A DNA stretch of 10,068 nucleotides from Chlamydiia bacterium (GTDB lineage Bacteria > Chlamydiota > Chlamydiia > Chlamydiales > FEN-1388), in contig JAHFTM010000042.1 of the NCBI GenBank assembly GCA_023269335.1, positions 1-10,068 of the forward strand, in the 5' to 3' direction. Below, piece by piece: positions 1 to 8,558 of the stretch. Below the pieces are notes generated by a model. The model did no database searches, was not told where the DNA came from, and saw only the letters and a list, made by a program, of their open reading frames with translations. Each line of letters begins with the position of its first letter. Position 1 is the stretch's first letter. The position numbers were made by a program, and so were the translations under genes.

Positions 1-798
1 AAAAAATCTTCTAACAATCCACTTTCCCCACTGCTTGACCTACCGCATTCAATAATTTCTGTCTCACTAACTGGCCCTGTCATTGAAAACGACACCTATT
101 TAGATGCTTGCAAACGTGGAATACCCCAGCTGCTCAAAAGTGCTTGTGTGAGCGCAGCGGGCTGTAATGTAGTCGTTGAAAATGATGTCATCTGCTGGGC
201 AAAGGGCACGCTTTCTTACCTGAAAATGAAATCACAGCCACCACAATTTCCCTGCCTTGCAGTTACCCTTGGAACTGGCGTGGGGGTTGTACTCATGAAA
301 GATGAGCATTCATTCTTAGGTATTGAACTTTCATTTATTGACTGTCCTTTTAGCCGTCTCAAACCTCTCACCTCTGATCAATCTATGCTCAGGTGGAGCT
401 CTCACTGGGCTTTAGGCAAAGCATTCTTTGAGTGGATACTCAAAGAAAAAAGCGTTACGGATGAAGACCTCTTTTCTTCTCCTCTTCTTGCCCACTACAA
501 TGCTCGCTTCCAGGCCTTCATACAAGACATAAGCGACTATATAAAAAGTACCTTTTCCGTCACTGTTTCATCGCTCGTTGTAGGTGGTGGAAATAGCCGC
601 TTTATTGAAGTCCCACAAGACTTATTACTTCCAACGCGCATTTTAAACCCAAGTGCGCTTGAGCATGAGGGAATTGCACCTGACAGCATCCAACTTCTTG
701 GCTGCAAAAGTAGCACTGAGGAAAGCCATCTTCCCTCTCAGCTGTATCCCTCTACTGAAGAGATGACAAAACGCACAAACGCACGGCACTTCAATTGA
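1..798 (+). CDS. ROK-family sugar kinase-like protein, 5'-truncated by window edge
   Basis: The reading frame is open from base 1 to the TGA at 796-798, giving 265 visible residues; the start and the N-terminal phosphate-1 loop lie outside the window. The visible part follows ROK-fold (ASKHA) kinase order: a SLTGPV strand near residue 21, then VENDV (codons at 175-189), whose Asp sits where ROK kinases carry the catalytic base. LGTGVG (268-285) follows as the phosphate-2 loop, and VVGGGN (577-594) as the adenosine-site strand. ROK enzymes phosphorylate sugars such as glucose or N-acetylated hexosamines in the cytosol, or act as sugar-sensing repressors. Two usual ROK signatures are not recognisable: the E-x-G-H sugar-contact motif (the best match reads GIELSF) and the Cys-rich zinc motif. 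Substrate is therefore unknown, and a degenerate or repurposed kinase is possible. Family placement is fairly secure; activity is not. Confidence 0.7.
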   Translation, partial: KKSSNNPLSPLLDLPHSIISVSLTGPVIENDTYLDACKRGIPQLLKSACVSAAGCNVVVENDVICWAKGTLSYLKMKSQPPQFPCLAVTLGTGVGVVLMKDEHSFLGIELSFIDCPFSRLKPLTSDQSMLRWSSHWALGKAFFEWILKEKSVTDEDLFSSPLLAHYNARFQAFIQDISDYIKSTFSVTVSSLVVGGGNSRFIEVPQDLLLPTRILNPSALEHEGIAPDSIQLLGCKSSTEESHLPSQLYPSTEEMTKRTNARHFN

Positions 799-821
799 AG
801 AGGCTTTGTACAGGATAAGAT

Positions 822-826
822 AAGGA
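822..826 (+). promoter_or_regulatory. Ribosome binding site of the 722-residue protein
   Basis: AAGGA lies 7 nt before the ATG at 834. It supports that start over internal ones and shows that the gene has its own translation signal in the 35-nt gap after the kinase-like gene. Confidence 0.6.
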
Positions 827-833
827 ATAAATT

Positions 834-3002
834 ATGAGTATACAAGATAGCCTCAGCGTACAACCGCTGGTTTTTAATCATACCACAAGTGAAACTGCAG
901 AACCTCAAAATCGCATACAATCACCACTTTCACTCTACCTTTCCTCCTACTTGCCACGCCCTGTGGTTAGTATCATTGAAAACTATGCAAAACAACCGCT
1001 TGCGATCATTTTCTTATCTCTTTCAACAATTCTTGATCAAAAAGCTCAGCGAGATTATTATCGACAAATGGCCTCACAAGTCAGTGTCCCTGATGAAAAT
1101 GCACTATATACTCTAGATCAACAGGCCCTTACTAGCCTCCAGTCTCTTATTCAGACAGCAAACCAACACTATGATATTGGGATCGTTATCCAATTCTCTT
1201 TAAGAAAGACTCGAACATTAGATAAGTTAATGCAGCACTTATCTCCTACATATCCTGCCATAGCACAGCTTATCATCGGAGAAATAACCTTCTCTTTAAG
1301 CTCCTTGAGCTCTAGGCAGGCTGCTGCTGCAAAGCCCTCCCTACCTAGACTGATGGGAGAGATTACGCTAGGGGAGCAACATACTGCTTCACCAACCTCT
1401 GTTACTGAGTGGCTCTTTAGGAATTTGCATCGCAATGCAAAGCATATGGTTGTGATTACTCAAGGCATAAGCAATTCTACTTTGTTAGCACTACGATCTA
1501 TTACCTGCACCACCCTTAATGATTCTACTCGAATACTAGCAGAAAAAATACTTACTACCGAAGGTTTTACGCCCCAGGTACTCCTTCTTTTCGACAAGTA
1601 CAACATCTCCAGTCCTGCAGAAGTAAAAATAATTGAGTCACTCATGCAAACTGAACAAAGTCACACTGAAATCCAAGATATCACTGCCGAACAGCATTTG
1701 CTATTTACCAGATTGAGTGAAAAAATAAATTGTCTCATTAGTGATCAAATCGCAAATGTTCACCGCACCCCTGGGGGGCGAAATTCTGAGAAGATCACGA
1801 ATCAAGATCTCTCTACGCTAGCAGGAGTAGTAGTAACCATTTTAGAATGTTCAAATGCCTTACCCTCTTTAAGGAAGCTAGTCGGAGAAACTGTAGCGCG
1901 TCTCAAAAACTTTTTGTATAGACAACGTATGCACTCTCTTACAAACGACGCTCCACCTTTTGAACTTGGCATTCATATCAGAACCTTTCATTGCTTTAAA
2001 CTTCTTGTGGAAAAAATGCCACATATCAAAGCTCATTGGGAAACTCTTACCATGAGCATGCTGCATCCCTCGTTCCCTGATAACCTCAAGCGTGAATTTT
2101 ACTCTTTGCTAAACCAGCATGCACTTGAATATTCGAACCTTCCACTATTTAACTTAGTACCTGCTCCAAATTCACTACAGGTGGACCTAAAGCTCCTAGA
2201 AGCTGCGCATGAAGTATTTCTGACTCTGCTGCAAAAGAAAACTACGCATGCAGATGAGTGCATGAAAATCATTAGGGACGTCACTGAAACCTTCCCAAAA
2301 GGGGTGATGGAAGAAAGCTATCAACAGTCTTTTGTCAACGTAATATTTACTATCATTTATGACCAAGATGAACCGCTCCAACGTCGACAAAGAGTAGCGA
2401 GCCTGTTAATAAACAGCTGCATAGAATACCTTACTACTCCTGTCCACCATAAGTTGCTGGAAACTCCTGAAAGTCAAAAATACGTACTGAAAGCCTTAAT
2501 GCAGATAGCGTCCAGCATCCAGCTTCATGAGCTTACTATCACCAACAGTGCTGAACTAATAAAGCTTTTTCTTGCCCTGTGTAACAAAAGTAAAAGATCG
2601 AACCTGTTTGCCCCTTATGCATTTCAATGTGGTCGTGCCCTGTTAGACTCTCCTCTTAAAGGCGAAGATAACATTGCAAGAAAAAATGAAATTATCAATG
2701 CCATTATGCGCCTAAAGAAACCATCTCCTTCTACCCCTAACGATGATGACTACGCTATTGATTTTTTCTTTTATCTGCTAGGAAAGATCAGTGATAACAG
2801 CTTGTTGCTAGGACTTTCTAAGGCTTATCTCGATACGTTAGTAAAAATCTATATAGAAAACAAAGCTCAATTAGATAGCGATGAGCGTATGCAAAAAATG
2901 GGCTTCATCGCGTATGTTCGCGAGCGGCTTCATCAAACAGCTGAGTTACTTGTACACTTTACTGCCCTGTTGACAAGTAAAGGTCTAACGGAAGCACAAT
3001 AG
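834..3002 (+). CDS. Uncharacterised 722-residue helical protein
   Basis: I do not recognise this protein. It starts at an ATG 7 nt after AAGGA and stops at TAG (3000-3002). It has no signal peptide and no convincing membrane segment. The composition is rich in Leu, Ser, Thr, Gln and Lys with few Cys, and long amphipathic stretches suggest an all-helical, possibly repeat-type solenoid. Residues 1-30 look disordered and polar. A segment at 39-52 (SYLPRPVVSIIENY) resembles the short LPxxVxxIIxxY element often found near the N-terminus of F-box-like and other large proteins in amoeba-associated bacteria; this resemblance is from memory and weak. A low-complexity SLSSLSSRQAAAAK patch lies around 154-167. 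The gene follows the ROK-like gene by 35 nt on the same strand, so they may be co-transcribed. Its last 44 bp overlap the 3' end of cyoE. A host-interaction protein is conceivable but unsupported. Confidence 0.85.
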   Translation: MSIQDSLSVQPLVFNHTTSETAEPQNRIQSPLSLYLSSYLPRPVVSIIENYAKQPLAIIFLSLSTILDQKAQRDYYRQMASQVSVPDENALYTLDQQALTSLQSLIQTANQHYDIGIVIQFSLRKTRTLDKLMQHLSPTYPAIAQLIIGEITFSLSSLSSRQAAAAKPSLPRLMGEITLGEQHTASPTSVTEWLFRNLHRNAKHMVVITQGISNSTLLALRSITCTTLNDSTRILAEKILTTEGFTPQVLLLFDKYNISSPAEVKIIESLMQTEQSHTEIQDITAEQHLLFTRLSEKINCLISDQIANVHRTPGGRNSEKITNQDLSTLAGVVVTILECSNALPSLRKLVGETVARLKNFLYRQRMHSLTNDAPPFELGIHIRTFHCFKLLVEKMPHIKAHWETLTMSMLHPSFPDNLKREFYSLLNQHALEYSNLPLFNLVPAPNSLQVDLKLLEAAHEVFLTLLQKKTTHADECMKIIRDVTETFPKGVMEESYQQSFVNVIFTIIYDQDEPLQRRQRVASLLINSCIEYLTTPVHHKLLETPESQKYVLKALMQIASSIQLHELTITNSAELIKLFLALCNKSKRSNLFAPYAFQCGRALLDSPLKGEDNIARKNEIINAIMRLKKPSPSTPNDDDYAIDFFFYLLGKISDNSLLLGLSKAYLDTLVKIYIENKAQLDSDERMQKMGFIAYVRERLHQTAELLVHFTALLTSKGLTEAQ

Positions 3003-3822
3003 AAAAAAGCATGATCACGACAAGTGAAAAACGGAACATTTTTTTTGCCCACACTGTGTCATTTTTACAAGAAAATCCCTGGAAGGAAAGCCAGAGCCAA
3101 GCTACTCCTAAAAGAGATATGACTATCAAAAAGAGATATCCTGCATAGCCTAGAAGCGTTAAAAGCATGGCCGTCAAAGTAAAGACAACGACATACACAA
3201 GCATCTGTATTTTTGTGCTTCGAATCCCCTTCTTTACCGGTAACACTGGAATGGCAGCTGCCTTGTAATCATGCAAACGAAATAGCGCGATCGCAAAAAA
3301 ATGGGGCATTTGCCAAAAAACTAAAATCAAAAATAAAAGCAGGGCAGCTCCATCAAGTTGATTTGTAATAGCTGCGTAACCAACAACCGGAGGGATGGCA
3401 CCAGCTATGCTGCCGATTTCCGTTGCAAAATGGCTCTTCTTTTTCATGAAGCTGTAAACCATCACATAAAGCAGCGCTCCACATATTGCAAGGAGTGTTG
3501 CTAATAAGTTGGTAAAAAAGCCCAGCACAGCCACACCTAAAACGCCAAGTATAGCTCCAAAAATAAGCGCATGAGTTGTTGTAACTGCTCCAGATGCAAG
3601 CGGTCGATTTTTTGTCCTTACCATCTTTTGATCAATAAAGCGATCGAGGTAATTGTTAAAGACACAGGCAGCTCCAATGACAAGCGCCAAGCCTACAAGC
3701 ATCGAAATAAATAAGCAGAAATTGAAGTGACCTTTTGAAGCCAAGCCAAAGCCTGCACAGGCAGTAATAAGATTGCCGAAAATGATTCCCGGTTTAGCAA
3801 GCTGGATATAGGATTTGATCAT
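2959..3822 (-). CDS. cyoE: Protoheme IX farnesyltransferase (heme O synthase)
   Basis: An integral membrane UbiA-type prenyltransferase of 287 residues (E. coli CyoE has 296). It transfers a farnesyl group to the 2-vinyl of heme B, giving heme O for the binuclear centre of CyoB. The first Asp-rich motif is intact (N57-YLD-RFID64, followed by KMVRTKNRPL). The second conserved loop is seen in the FWQMPHFFAIALFRLHDYK region followed by AAIPVLPVKKG. Around eight or nine hydrophobic helices are evident. The ATG at 3822 lies 6 nt after the cyoD stop, with an AGGGGA-like binding site inside the last cyoD codons, so translation is probably coupled. It is the last gene of the cyo set, as in E. coli. 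Its TAA (2959-2961) lies inside the end of the opposing gene. A close relative, CtaB, does the same job for cytochrome c oxidases; the neighbours make CyoE the right name. Confidence 0.96.
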   Translation of the reverse strand: MIKSYIQLAKPGIIFGNLITACAGFGLASKGHFNFCLFISMLVGLALVIGAACVFNNYLDRFIDQKMVRTKNRPLASGAVTTTHALIFGAILGVLGVAVLGFFTNLLATLLAICGALLYVMVYSFMKKKSHFATEIGSIAGAIPPVVGYAAITNQLDGAALLLFLILVFWQMPHFFAIALFRLHDYKAAAIPVLPVKKGIRSTKIQMLVYVVVFTLTAMLLTLLGYAGYLFLIVISLLGVAWLWLSFQGFSCKNDTVWAKKMFRFSLVVIMLFSIVLPLDLYLSTGQ

Positions 3823-3828
3823 TGCTTG

Positions 3829-4194
3829 TTATAATCCCCTTTGCTGACGCAAAAAGTTTTCAACGTCGATTGTAGGAGTCATATTGTAGTTCAAATGATG
3901 CATAATCCACAGTGAGCCTACGACGACAATAGCCAAGATCATTGCCATAAAGAAAAAAATAAGCATGTTCCAGTGAGGCTTGGATTCCTGTCCAAGGTGT
4001 AAGAAAAAGTACAGCTGAACAAGTGCTTGAATAAATGCCGCAGAGCAAATTGTATAAACTAGCGTATCACTTACAAGTAGTTTCTCTTCAACGGTAAAAT
4101 AGGCAAAAAGCGTTAAAATCAACGACAGAACAAAACCTATGATGTACGACTTTAAGGTGCTTTGCGGGTGAATTACATGAGAGTTATGTTCCAT
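3829..4194 (-). CDS. cyoD: Cytochrome bo quinol oxidase subunit IV
   Basis: A 121-residue small subunit (E. coli CyoD has 109) with three predicted membrane helices after a short His-containing cytosolic N-terminus. It follows the family closely: LKSYIIGFVLSLILT in helix 1, QALVQLYFFLHL in helix 2 and VVVGSLWIMHHLNYNM in helix 3. The last closely matches the E. coli ending VGSIWIMWNLNYNM. The protein has no cofactors; in E. coli it aids assembly and stability of the CuB-heme o centre in subunit I. A polar tail of about 15 residues (TPTIDVENFLRQQRGL) extends beyond the E. coli C-terminus. The ATG at 4194 follows the cyoC stop with only 1 nt between. Confidence 0.95.
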   Translation of the reverse strand: MEHNSHVIHPQSTLKSYIIGFVLSLILTLFAYFTVEEKLLVSDTLVYTICSAAFIQALVQLYFFLHLGQESKPHWNMLIFFFMAMILAIVVVGSLWIMHHLNYNMTPTIDVENFLRQQRGL

Positions 4195-4195
4195 T

Positions 4196-4789
4196 TTATT
4201 TTACTCCCATCAAGTAAACAATCGTAAATATGAAAATCCAGACCACATCTAAAAAATGCCAGTACATGGTAAAACAGGTAATTCTTCGAATAACAGGCGC
4301 TGTGAAGCCCTTTGCAAAAATCTGCCCTGCCAATACACTCGCCCAAAGAAGGCCAAAAGTGATGTGCAGTCCATGAGTGCCAACAAGCGTGAAAAATGCA
4401 GACAAAAAGGCACTTCTCTTCCAACTATTACCTTCGATCACAAGTTTTGTAAACTCATGCAATTCTAGTGCTAAGAAACTTGCCCCCAGAATAAAAGTGA
4501 CCACAAGCCAGACTACCACCTTTTTCTTGTCTGACAATCGAGTAGCTAACAGTGCCAGGCCTGATGTAAAGCTACTGACCAAAAGAAGTAGTGTCTGCAT
4601 CAGCACATATGGCAAGTCAAATAACTCACGTCCTGATGGGCCACCGTAGGTACTGCCATGTAGCACAGCATAGGTTGCAAAAAGTGTTGCAAACAGTACG
4701 CAGTCGGTCATCAGGTAAACCCAAAAACCAAAAATAGTCTTTTGATCAGCCTCTTGCTGAATTTTTAGATGTCCTTCTGTATGATTCAC
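4196..4789 (-). CDS. cyoC: Cytochrome bo quinol oxidase subunit III
   Basis: A 197-residue membrane protein of the heme-copper oxidase subunit III family (E. coli CyoC has 204), with five predicted helices. Matches include [22 protein letters not shown] (22-43), [21 protein letters not shown] in the middle and [24 protein letters not shown] at the C-terminus. The LVGTHGLH and WHFLDVVWI signatures are diagnostic. The start is a GTG at 4787-4789 that overlaps the cyoB stop in a 4-nt GTGA arrangement, typical of translational coupling. No ATG in frame would preserve the conserved first helix as well. The N-terminus ([17 protein letters not shown]) is shorter and less His-rich than in E. coli. 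Confidence 0.95.
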   Translation of the reverse strand: MNHTEGHLKIQQEADQKTIFGFWVYLMTDCVLFATLFATYAVLHGSTYGGPSGRELFDLPYVLMQTLLLLVSSFTSGLALLATRLSDKKKVVVWLVVTFILGASFLALELHEFTKLVIEGNSWKRSAFLSAFFTLVGTHGLHITFGLLWASVLAGQIFAKGFTAPVIRRITCFTMYWHFLDVVWIFIFTIVYLMGVK

Positions 4790-6813
4790 ATTGCCTCAGA
4801 TACGAGTTTCTTTTTTTGAATTGCAGCTTCTATTCTTTCTATTTCCTCTACTGTGACGTAGTAGTCAGTATCATCATCACAAAGTCGCCAAATAGCACAG
4901 GCAATGACCCCAAAAAGGCCAAGTATTGTCATCCACAGAATATGCCAGATGATGCCAAAGCCAAAGAAAAAGCTGCAGCTAGCGATATAAAAGCCCATAG
5001 GACTATTTTTTGGCATATGGATGTCGGTATATTTGGGCTTTTCAGCTTTCTCTAATCCAGCCTGCTTCATAACCCAAAATGGATCGCGGCTATTGACTTC
5101 AGGGGTGATGGCAAAATTATAAAATGGTGGCGGCGATGCAGTTGACCATTCCAGCGTTCTGCCATTCCAGGGATCGCCCGTCACATCTTTATTTTTATGG
5201 CGATCTTTAATGCTCACGATAATTTGTAAAATCTGCACGCCGAAGCCCACAGCAATAATCAGCACGCCAATTGCAGCAACGATGAAGAATGGCTGCCAGC
5301 CTGTCGCTGCATCATAGTGGTCTAAACGTCTTGTCGCACCCATCAAACCAAGGAGATAAAGCGGAGCAAAGGCAGTTATAAAGCCAATAAACCAGCACCA
5401 AAAAGCATATTTCCCAAGTTTTTCATTCAATGTAAAGCCCATGATTTTGGGGAACCAGTAGGTAAAGCCAGCAAAGAAGCCAAATAAAACACCAACCAGG
5501 ATCATTGAATGAAAGTGAGCAATCAAAAAGAGACTATTATGCACTTGAAAGTCAACACCTGGTAATGCCATCAGCACGCCTGCTGCGCCACCTACTGTAA
5601 ACGATTCGATAAAACCTAAGAACCAATAAACTGGCGAAGCAAACTTGACTCGTCCCCTACACATAGTCATCAGCCAATTAAAAACTTTAACACCAGTCGG
5701 TATCGCAATCAGCATCGTCATAATGCCAAAGAAGGCGTTTACGTTAGCACCTGCCCCCATCGTAAAAAAGTGGTGTAGCCAAACGAGAAACGAAAGTACC
5801 GTAATTCCGATAATGGCCCATACCATGGAGACATAGCCAAATAATCGTTTTTGAGAGTATGTGGCAATCACTTCGGAAAAAACGCCAAACGCAGGCAAAA
5901 CAAGAATGTAGACCTCGGGATGACCCCAGGCCCAAATCAGATTCACATACATCATTGGATTACCGCCGTAATCGGAGGTGAAAAAATGCATACCCAAGAC
6001 GCGGTCAAATGAAAGCATAAAAAGTGTGGCAGTTAAAATCGGAAAGGCAAAGATAACCAACACCATTGTTGCCAGTACCGTCCAGACAAAGATAGGCATG
6101 TTTTTTAACGTCATTCCGGGACAGCGCATTTTAAAAATCGTCACCAAGAAATTAATACCTGAAAGCAAGCTACCAATACCTGCGATCTGCACGCTCCAGA
6201 TCCAGTAATCCACCCCCACGCCAGGGTTGTACTTGATGCCTGAAAGTGGCGGATAGGCGACCCAACCAGTAGCTGAAAATTCCCCTACAACTAGCGATAA
6301 GTTTAGTAAAAAAGCACCAATAGCAAAAAGCCAGAAACTAAGGGAGTTAAGAAAAGGAAAGGCTACATCACGCGCTCCTATTTGGAGTGGTAAGATAAGG
6401 TTCACAAGACCAAAGACTACGCCCATGCCGACAAAGAAGATCATTGTTGTTCCGTGGGCTGTAAAAACCTGCTGGTAATGATCGGGTGATAAATAGCCAT
6501 GTGCGTCACCAACAGACATGACCTGCTGCATGCGCATCATACCAGCATCAGCAAAGCCTTTTAAAAGCATCACAAGAGCAACAAGGACATACATGATCCC
6601 GATTTTCTTAGGATCAAGTGAGGTGATCCACTCATTCCAAAGCCACTTCCAGCGCTTTAAGTAAGTCACAAGAAGACAAATACCCACGGCAGACACTACT
6701 ATAGATAGTGCCCCACCCATGGCTACGGTATCATGTTTCAGTGCGTCCAGAGATAAGTTTCCAAGCACCTTATCATATCCAGAACTCAATACTTTGTCAC
6801 AGGCCTCACACAT
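4786..6813 (-). CDS. cyoB: Cytochrome bo quinol oxidase subunit I
   Basis: The catalytic subunit of the proton-pumping heme-copper quinol oxidase, 675 residues (E. coli 663). It oxidises quinol in the membrane and reduces O2 to water. With a constant offset of 14 from E. coli numbering, the key residues are present: heme b ligands H120 and H435, CuB ligands H298, H347 and H348, the H298-Y302 pair in [17 protein letters not shown], and heme o ligand H433. The proton-path residues D149, E300 and K376 are also present. At the quinol site, D89, H112 and Q115 match E. coli D75, H98 and Q101, but K85 replaces R71. The N-terminus is about 14 residues longer and starts [19 protein letters not shown]. 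The ATG at 6813 has a GAGAAG-like site 5 nt upstream and lies 16 nt after cyoA. The C-terminal KNSP motif and acidic tail match the long CyoB form rather than plain cytochrome c oxidase. Confidence 0.97.
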   Translation of the reverse strand: MCEACDKVLSSGYDKVLGNLSLDALKHDTVAMGGALSIVVSAVGICLLVTYLKRWKWLWNEWITSLDPKKIGIMYVLVALVMLLKGFADAGMMRMQQVMSVGDAHGYLSPDHYQQVFTAHGTTMIFFVGMGVVFGLVNLILPLQIGARDVAFPFLNSLSFWLFAIGAFLLNLSLVVGEFSATGWVAYPPLSGIKYNPGVGVDYWIWSVQIAGIGSLLSGINFLVTIFKMRCPGMTLKNMPIFVWTVLATMVLVIFAFPILTATLFMLSFDRVLGMHFFTSDYGGNPMMYVNLIWAWGHPEVYILVLPAFGVFSEVIATYSQKRLFGYVSMVWAIIGITVLSFLVWLHHFFTMGAGANVNAFFGIMTMLIAIPTGVKVFNWLMTMCRGRVKFASPVYWFLGFIESFTVGGAAGVLMALPGVDFQVHNSLFLIAHFHSMILVGVLFGFFAGFTYWFPKIMGFTLNEKLGKYAFWCWFIGFITAFAPLYLLGLMGATRRLDHYDAATGWQPFFIVAAIGVLIIAVGFGVQILQIIVSIKDRHKNKDVTGDPWNGRTLEWSTASPPPFYNFAITPEVNSRDPFWVMKQAGLEKAEKPKYTDIHMPKNSPMGFYIASCSFFFGFGIIWHILWMTILGLFGVIACAIWRLCDDDTDYYVTVEEIERIEAAIQKKKLVSEAM

Positions 6814-6829
6814 TGTTTCTTCTCGATGT

Positions 6830-7702
6830 TTAATCTTCTTTTGGCATTGGAATCATGTATTTCATAAGAATCCAATCAAACAAATTATTCTGCTTCATCA
6901 CATATGCATTTGCAGGGTATTCAACACTTGGCACAGCAAGTTTTTTATATTCTTGCAGATCTAGGGTGGTTGGAGAGTTCTGCATTGAATGGACCCACTC
7001 GTCAAATTCAGCTTGGGTGGTGGCTTTAGCAGTAAAAACCATTCTAGCAAATCCTTCTCCGCTGATGTTAGCTGAAGAGCCTCTAAACTCTCCTGTCTCA
7101 TGAGCGATAAGATGCAAATGTGATTTCATCCCTGACATTGCATACATCTGTCCGCCAAGCTGTGGAATCCAGAATGAGTTCATTGGAGCATCAGATGTGA
7201 TTTGAAAATTGAGTGGTGTCTCTTTGGGAAACTGAAGGAAGTTTACTGTGGCGATATTGTGTTCGGGATAGATAAAAAGCCATTTCCACTGCAGCGCCAC
7301 AACTTGTATGGTCAAGGGCTTCTTCTCACTCTCTAGTGGCTTATAAGGATCTAGCTCATGAGTGCTTGTCCACGTCATGATAGCCAGAATAATCACAATC
7401 ACACAAGGCGCGCCCCACCAGATGCTTTCAGCAAGTAAGCTATAGTCCCAATCAGGTGCGTAGGTGGATTTTTTGTTACTCGATCTGTATTTCCAAGTAA
7501 AGAGAGCTGTCATTATAAAAACAGGAATGACAACAATTAGCATGAGTGCAGCAGCATCGATCATCAGCTTGCGCTCTTTCATTGCAATCAAGCCCTTCGG
7601 ATTCAAGACGGCAATATCAACACTCGCTACATACAGCCCAGTAAGCACTAAGACTGCAAGTGTCAGGAGAATAAAAAAAGCAATTGTAAATTTTCTGCCC
7701 AT
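6830..7702 (-). CDS. cyoA: Cytochrome bo quinol oxidase subunit II
   Basis: A 290-residue subunit II (E. coli CyoA has 315) with an N-terminal hydrophobic segment (about 7-30), a second helix (about 48-69) ending in [10 protein letters not shown], a third around 91-110 and a periplasmic cupredoxin-like domain. Family signatures include [29 protein letters not shown] and [16 protein letters not shown]. The CuA-site cysteines of cytochrome c oxidases are absent ([11 protein letters not shown] occupies that region), which marks it as a quinol oxidase subunit. Unlike E. coli CyoA, no Cys follows the first hydrophobic segment, so it is probably not a lipoprotein; the only Cys is residue 100, in a membrane helix. 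The C-terminal Met/His-rich tail of E. coli is missing. The ATG at 7702 has a weak AGAAG element upstream. It is the first gene of the cyo set. Confidence 0.96.
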   Translation of the reverse strand: MGRKFTIAFFILLTLAVLVLTGLYVASVDIAVLNPKGLIAMKERKLMIDAAALMLIVVIPVFIMTALFTWKYRSSNKKSTYAPDWDYSLLAESIWWGAPCVIVIILAIMTWTSTHELDPYKPLESEKKPLTIQVVALQWKWLFIYPEHNIATVNFLQFPKETPLNFQITSDAPMNSFWIPQLGGQMYAMSGMKSHLHLIAHETGEFRGSSANISGEGFARMVFTAKATTQAEFDEWVHSMQNSPTTLDLQEYKKLAVPSVEYPANAYVMKQNNLFDWILMKYMIPMPKED

Positions 7703-7802
7703 CGTTTGACTTCTTGCATTTCATGTTGTAATTCGAACTGGCTTCTTCAAACCCTGCACGTTGTACAAGAAAATTGCTTTTGATGTCTATAAAAACTCGC
7801 CA
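7703..7802. other. 100-nt gap before cyoA
   Basis: This is the longest intergenic stretch in the right-hand block, between the methyltransferase stop and the cyoA start. It is the natural place for a cyo promoter, but reading the minus strand I see no convincing -35/-10 pair with proper spacing and no hairpin plus T-run terminator. An 8-bp palindrome, TTGTACAA (7761-7768), is the only symmetric element noticed and may be chance. Read-through from the polyketide genes into cyoA therefore remains possible. Confidence 0.4.
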
Positions 7803-8558
7803 TCATTGTTTCTTGGCAATGCCGCAATAACCTGTCAGCTTGCTGTTCATAAAAGCAAAGCGAAAATCTGTGGGCACAACAGCTGTAAAAAGCATTTTCC
7901 AAAAGGAGCTTTTCCAAAAACAGGGCACAAGTCCTGTAAGGAAGTCTACTTCTAGCCCCTCTTTAGCAAGCATCTCTTGCAGCTCTTTTGGTTTGATGAA
8001 AAGCTCATAGACATGCATATTTTGAGGTGCATTTTTTACAAACCATTCTACACCCTTGATGGCGACCAAATAGCTTAAAAAATTGCGATTAAACGTATGA
8101 AAGAAAAATAGACCGCCAGGCTTTAAAACGCGTGAGGCTTCTTGAATCAGCCTTTGGGGATCTTCAACGTGTTCTAACACATCCATGGCACAAGCAACAT
8201 CAAAACTCTCGTTTCCAAAAGGCAACTGGTAGGCGTTAGCTACTATATAGTTTACTTTCTTCGCGGCGTCATATTCTTTGGCAACATCCAAGCTTTTTGC
8301 TGAAATATCTATTCCTGTCACTTCGAACTGCTGTAGAGCAAGCTCATTTGTTAAAAATCCAGCTCCACAGCCAATGTCAATTACCTTTGCTCTCGCATCA
8401 CAGCGCCTATGAATTTCTTGGCTAATCCAGGGATTTCTCACAGCATTTTCTGCCCGCAAAAGAGCTACTGGATGATCTGTTGCCGTATACCATCCGCTGT
8501 GGAGCTCTTCATAAAAGGCGTTATTAATTACATTTTTCTGATCGGTCGATCGTGCCAT
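7803..8558 (-). CDS. UbiG-like SAM-dependent O-methyltransferase
   Basis: A class I SAM methyltransferase of 251 residues, close in length to E. coli UbiG (240). Motif I is VIDIGCGAGF (59-68), followed by the VTGIDIS strand with acidic D84. CAMDVLEHVEDP (123-134) and LKPGGLFFFHTFNR (145-158) are the later core motifs. The region after them, with NRNFLSYLVAIKGVEW and FIKPKEL, follows UbiG specifically and not just any methyltransferase. UbiG-type enzymes methylate ring hydroxyls of polyprenyl phenols and catechols. Next to a type III polyketide synthase, a resorcinol- or pyrone-type substrate is more likely, but true ubiquinone synthesis is not excluded. The frame could be read from 8702, but those 48 residues overlap the upstream gene and do not look like the family. 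The ATG at 8558, with a weak GGA upstream, fits. This start leaves a 31-nt overlap with the membrane-protein gene. Confidence 0.85.
   Translation of the reverse strand: MARSTDQKNVINNAFYEELHSGWYTATDHPVALLRAENAVRNPWISQEIHRRCDARAKVIDIGCGAGFLTNELALQQFEVTGIDISAKSLDVAKEYDAAKKVNYIVANAYQLPFGNESFDVACAMDVLEHVEDPQRLIQEASRVLKPGGLFFFHTFNRNFLSYLVAIKGVEWFVKNAPQNMHVYELFIKPKELQEMLAKEGLEVDFLTGLVPCFWKSSFWKMLFTAVVPTDFRFAFMNSKLTGYCGIAKKQ

Noticed and set aside
2893..2923. Possible terminator for the cyo operon on the minus strand: 5-bp TCGCG/CGCGA stem (2908-2923) followed by six T
   Set aside because: The stem is short and the T-run starts 9 nt after it, so it does not fit an intrinsic terminator; it also sits within the opposing coding sequence.
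2901..2934. Direct repeat GGCTTCATC (2901-2909 and 2926-2934)
   Set aside because: Nine bases, two copies only, inside coding sequence; expected by chance and codon reuse.
2957..2982. Inverted repeat CTTTACT/AGTAAAG at the convergent gene ends
   Set aside because: Seven AT-rich pairs with a 12-nt loop and no T-run; likely chance in overlapping coding sequence.
3025..3047. GTGAAAAA ... TTTTTTTT downstream of the orphan gene, considered as a plus-strand terminator
   Set aside because: The stem would be only A-T pairs with no GC core, and the bases encode the cyoE C-terminus.
4256..4649. Plus-strand open frames antisense to cyoC
   Set aside because: They are shadows of a strongly conserved gene, with no ribosome binding site or recognisable protein.
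7703..7850. Sigma70-type promoter for cyoA (TATAGA and TTGAAG/TACAAC candidates on the minus strand)
   Set aside because: No candidate -10 has a reasonable -35 at 16-18 nt; spacings found were 14 or 22 nt.
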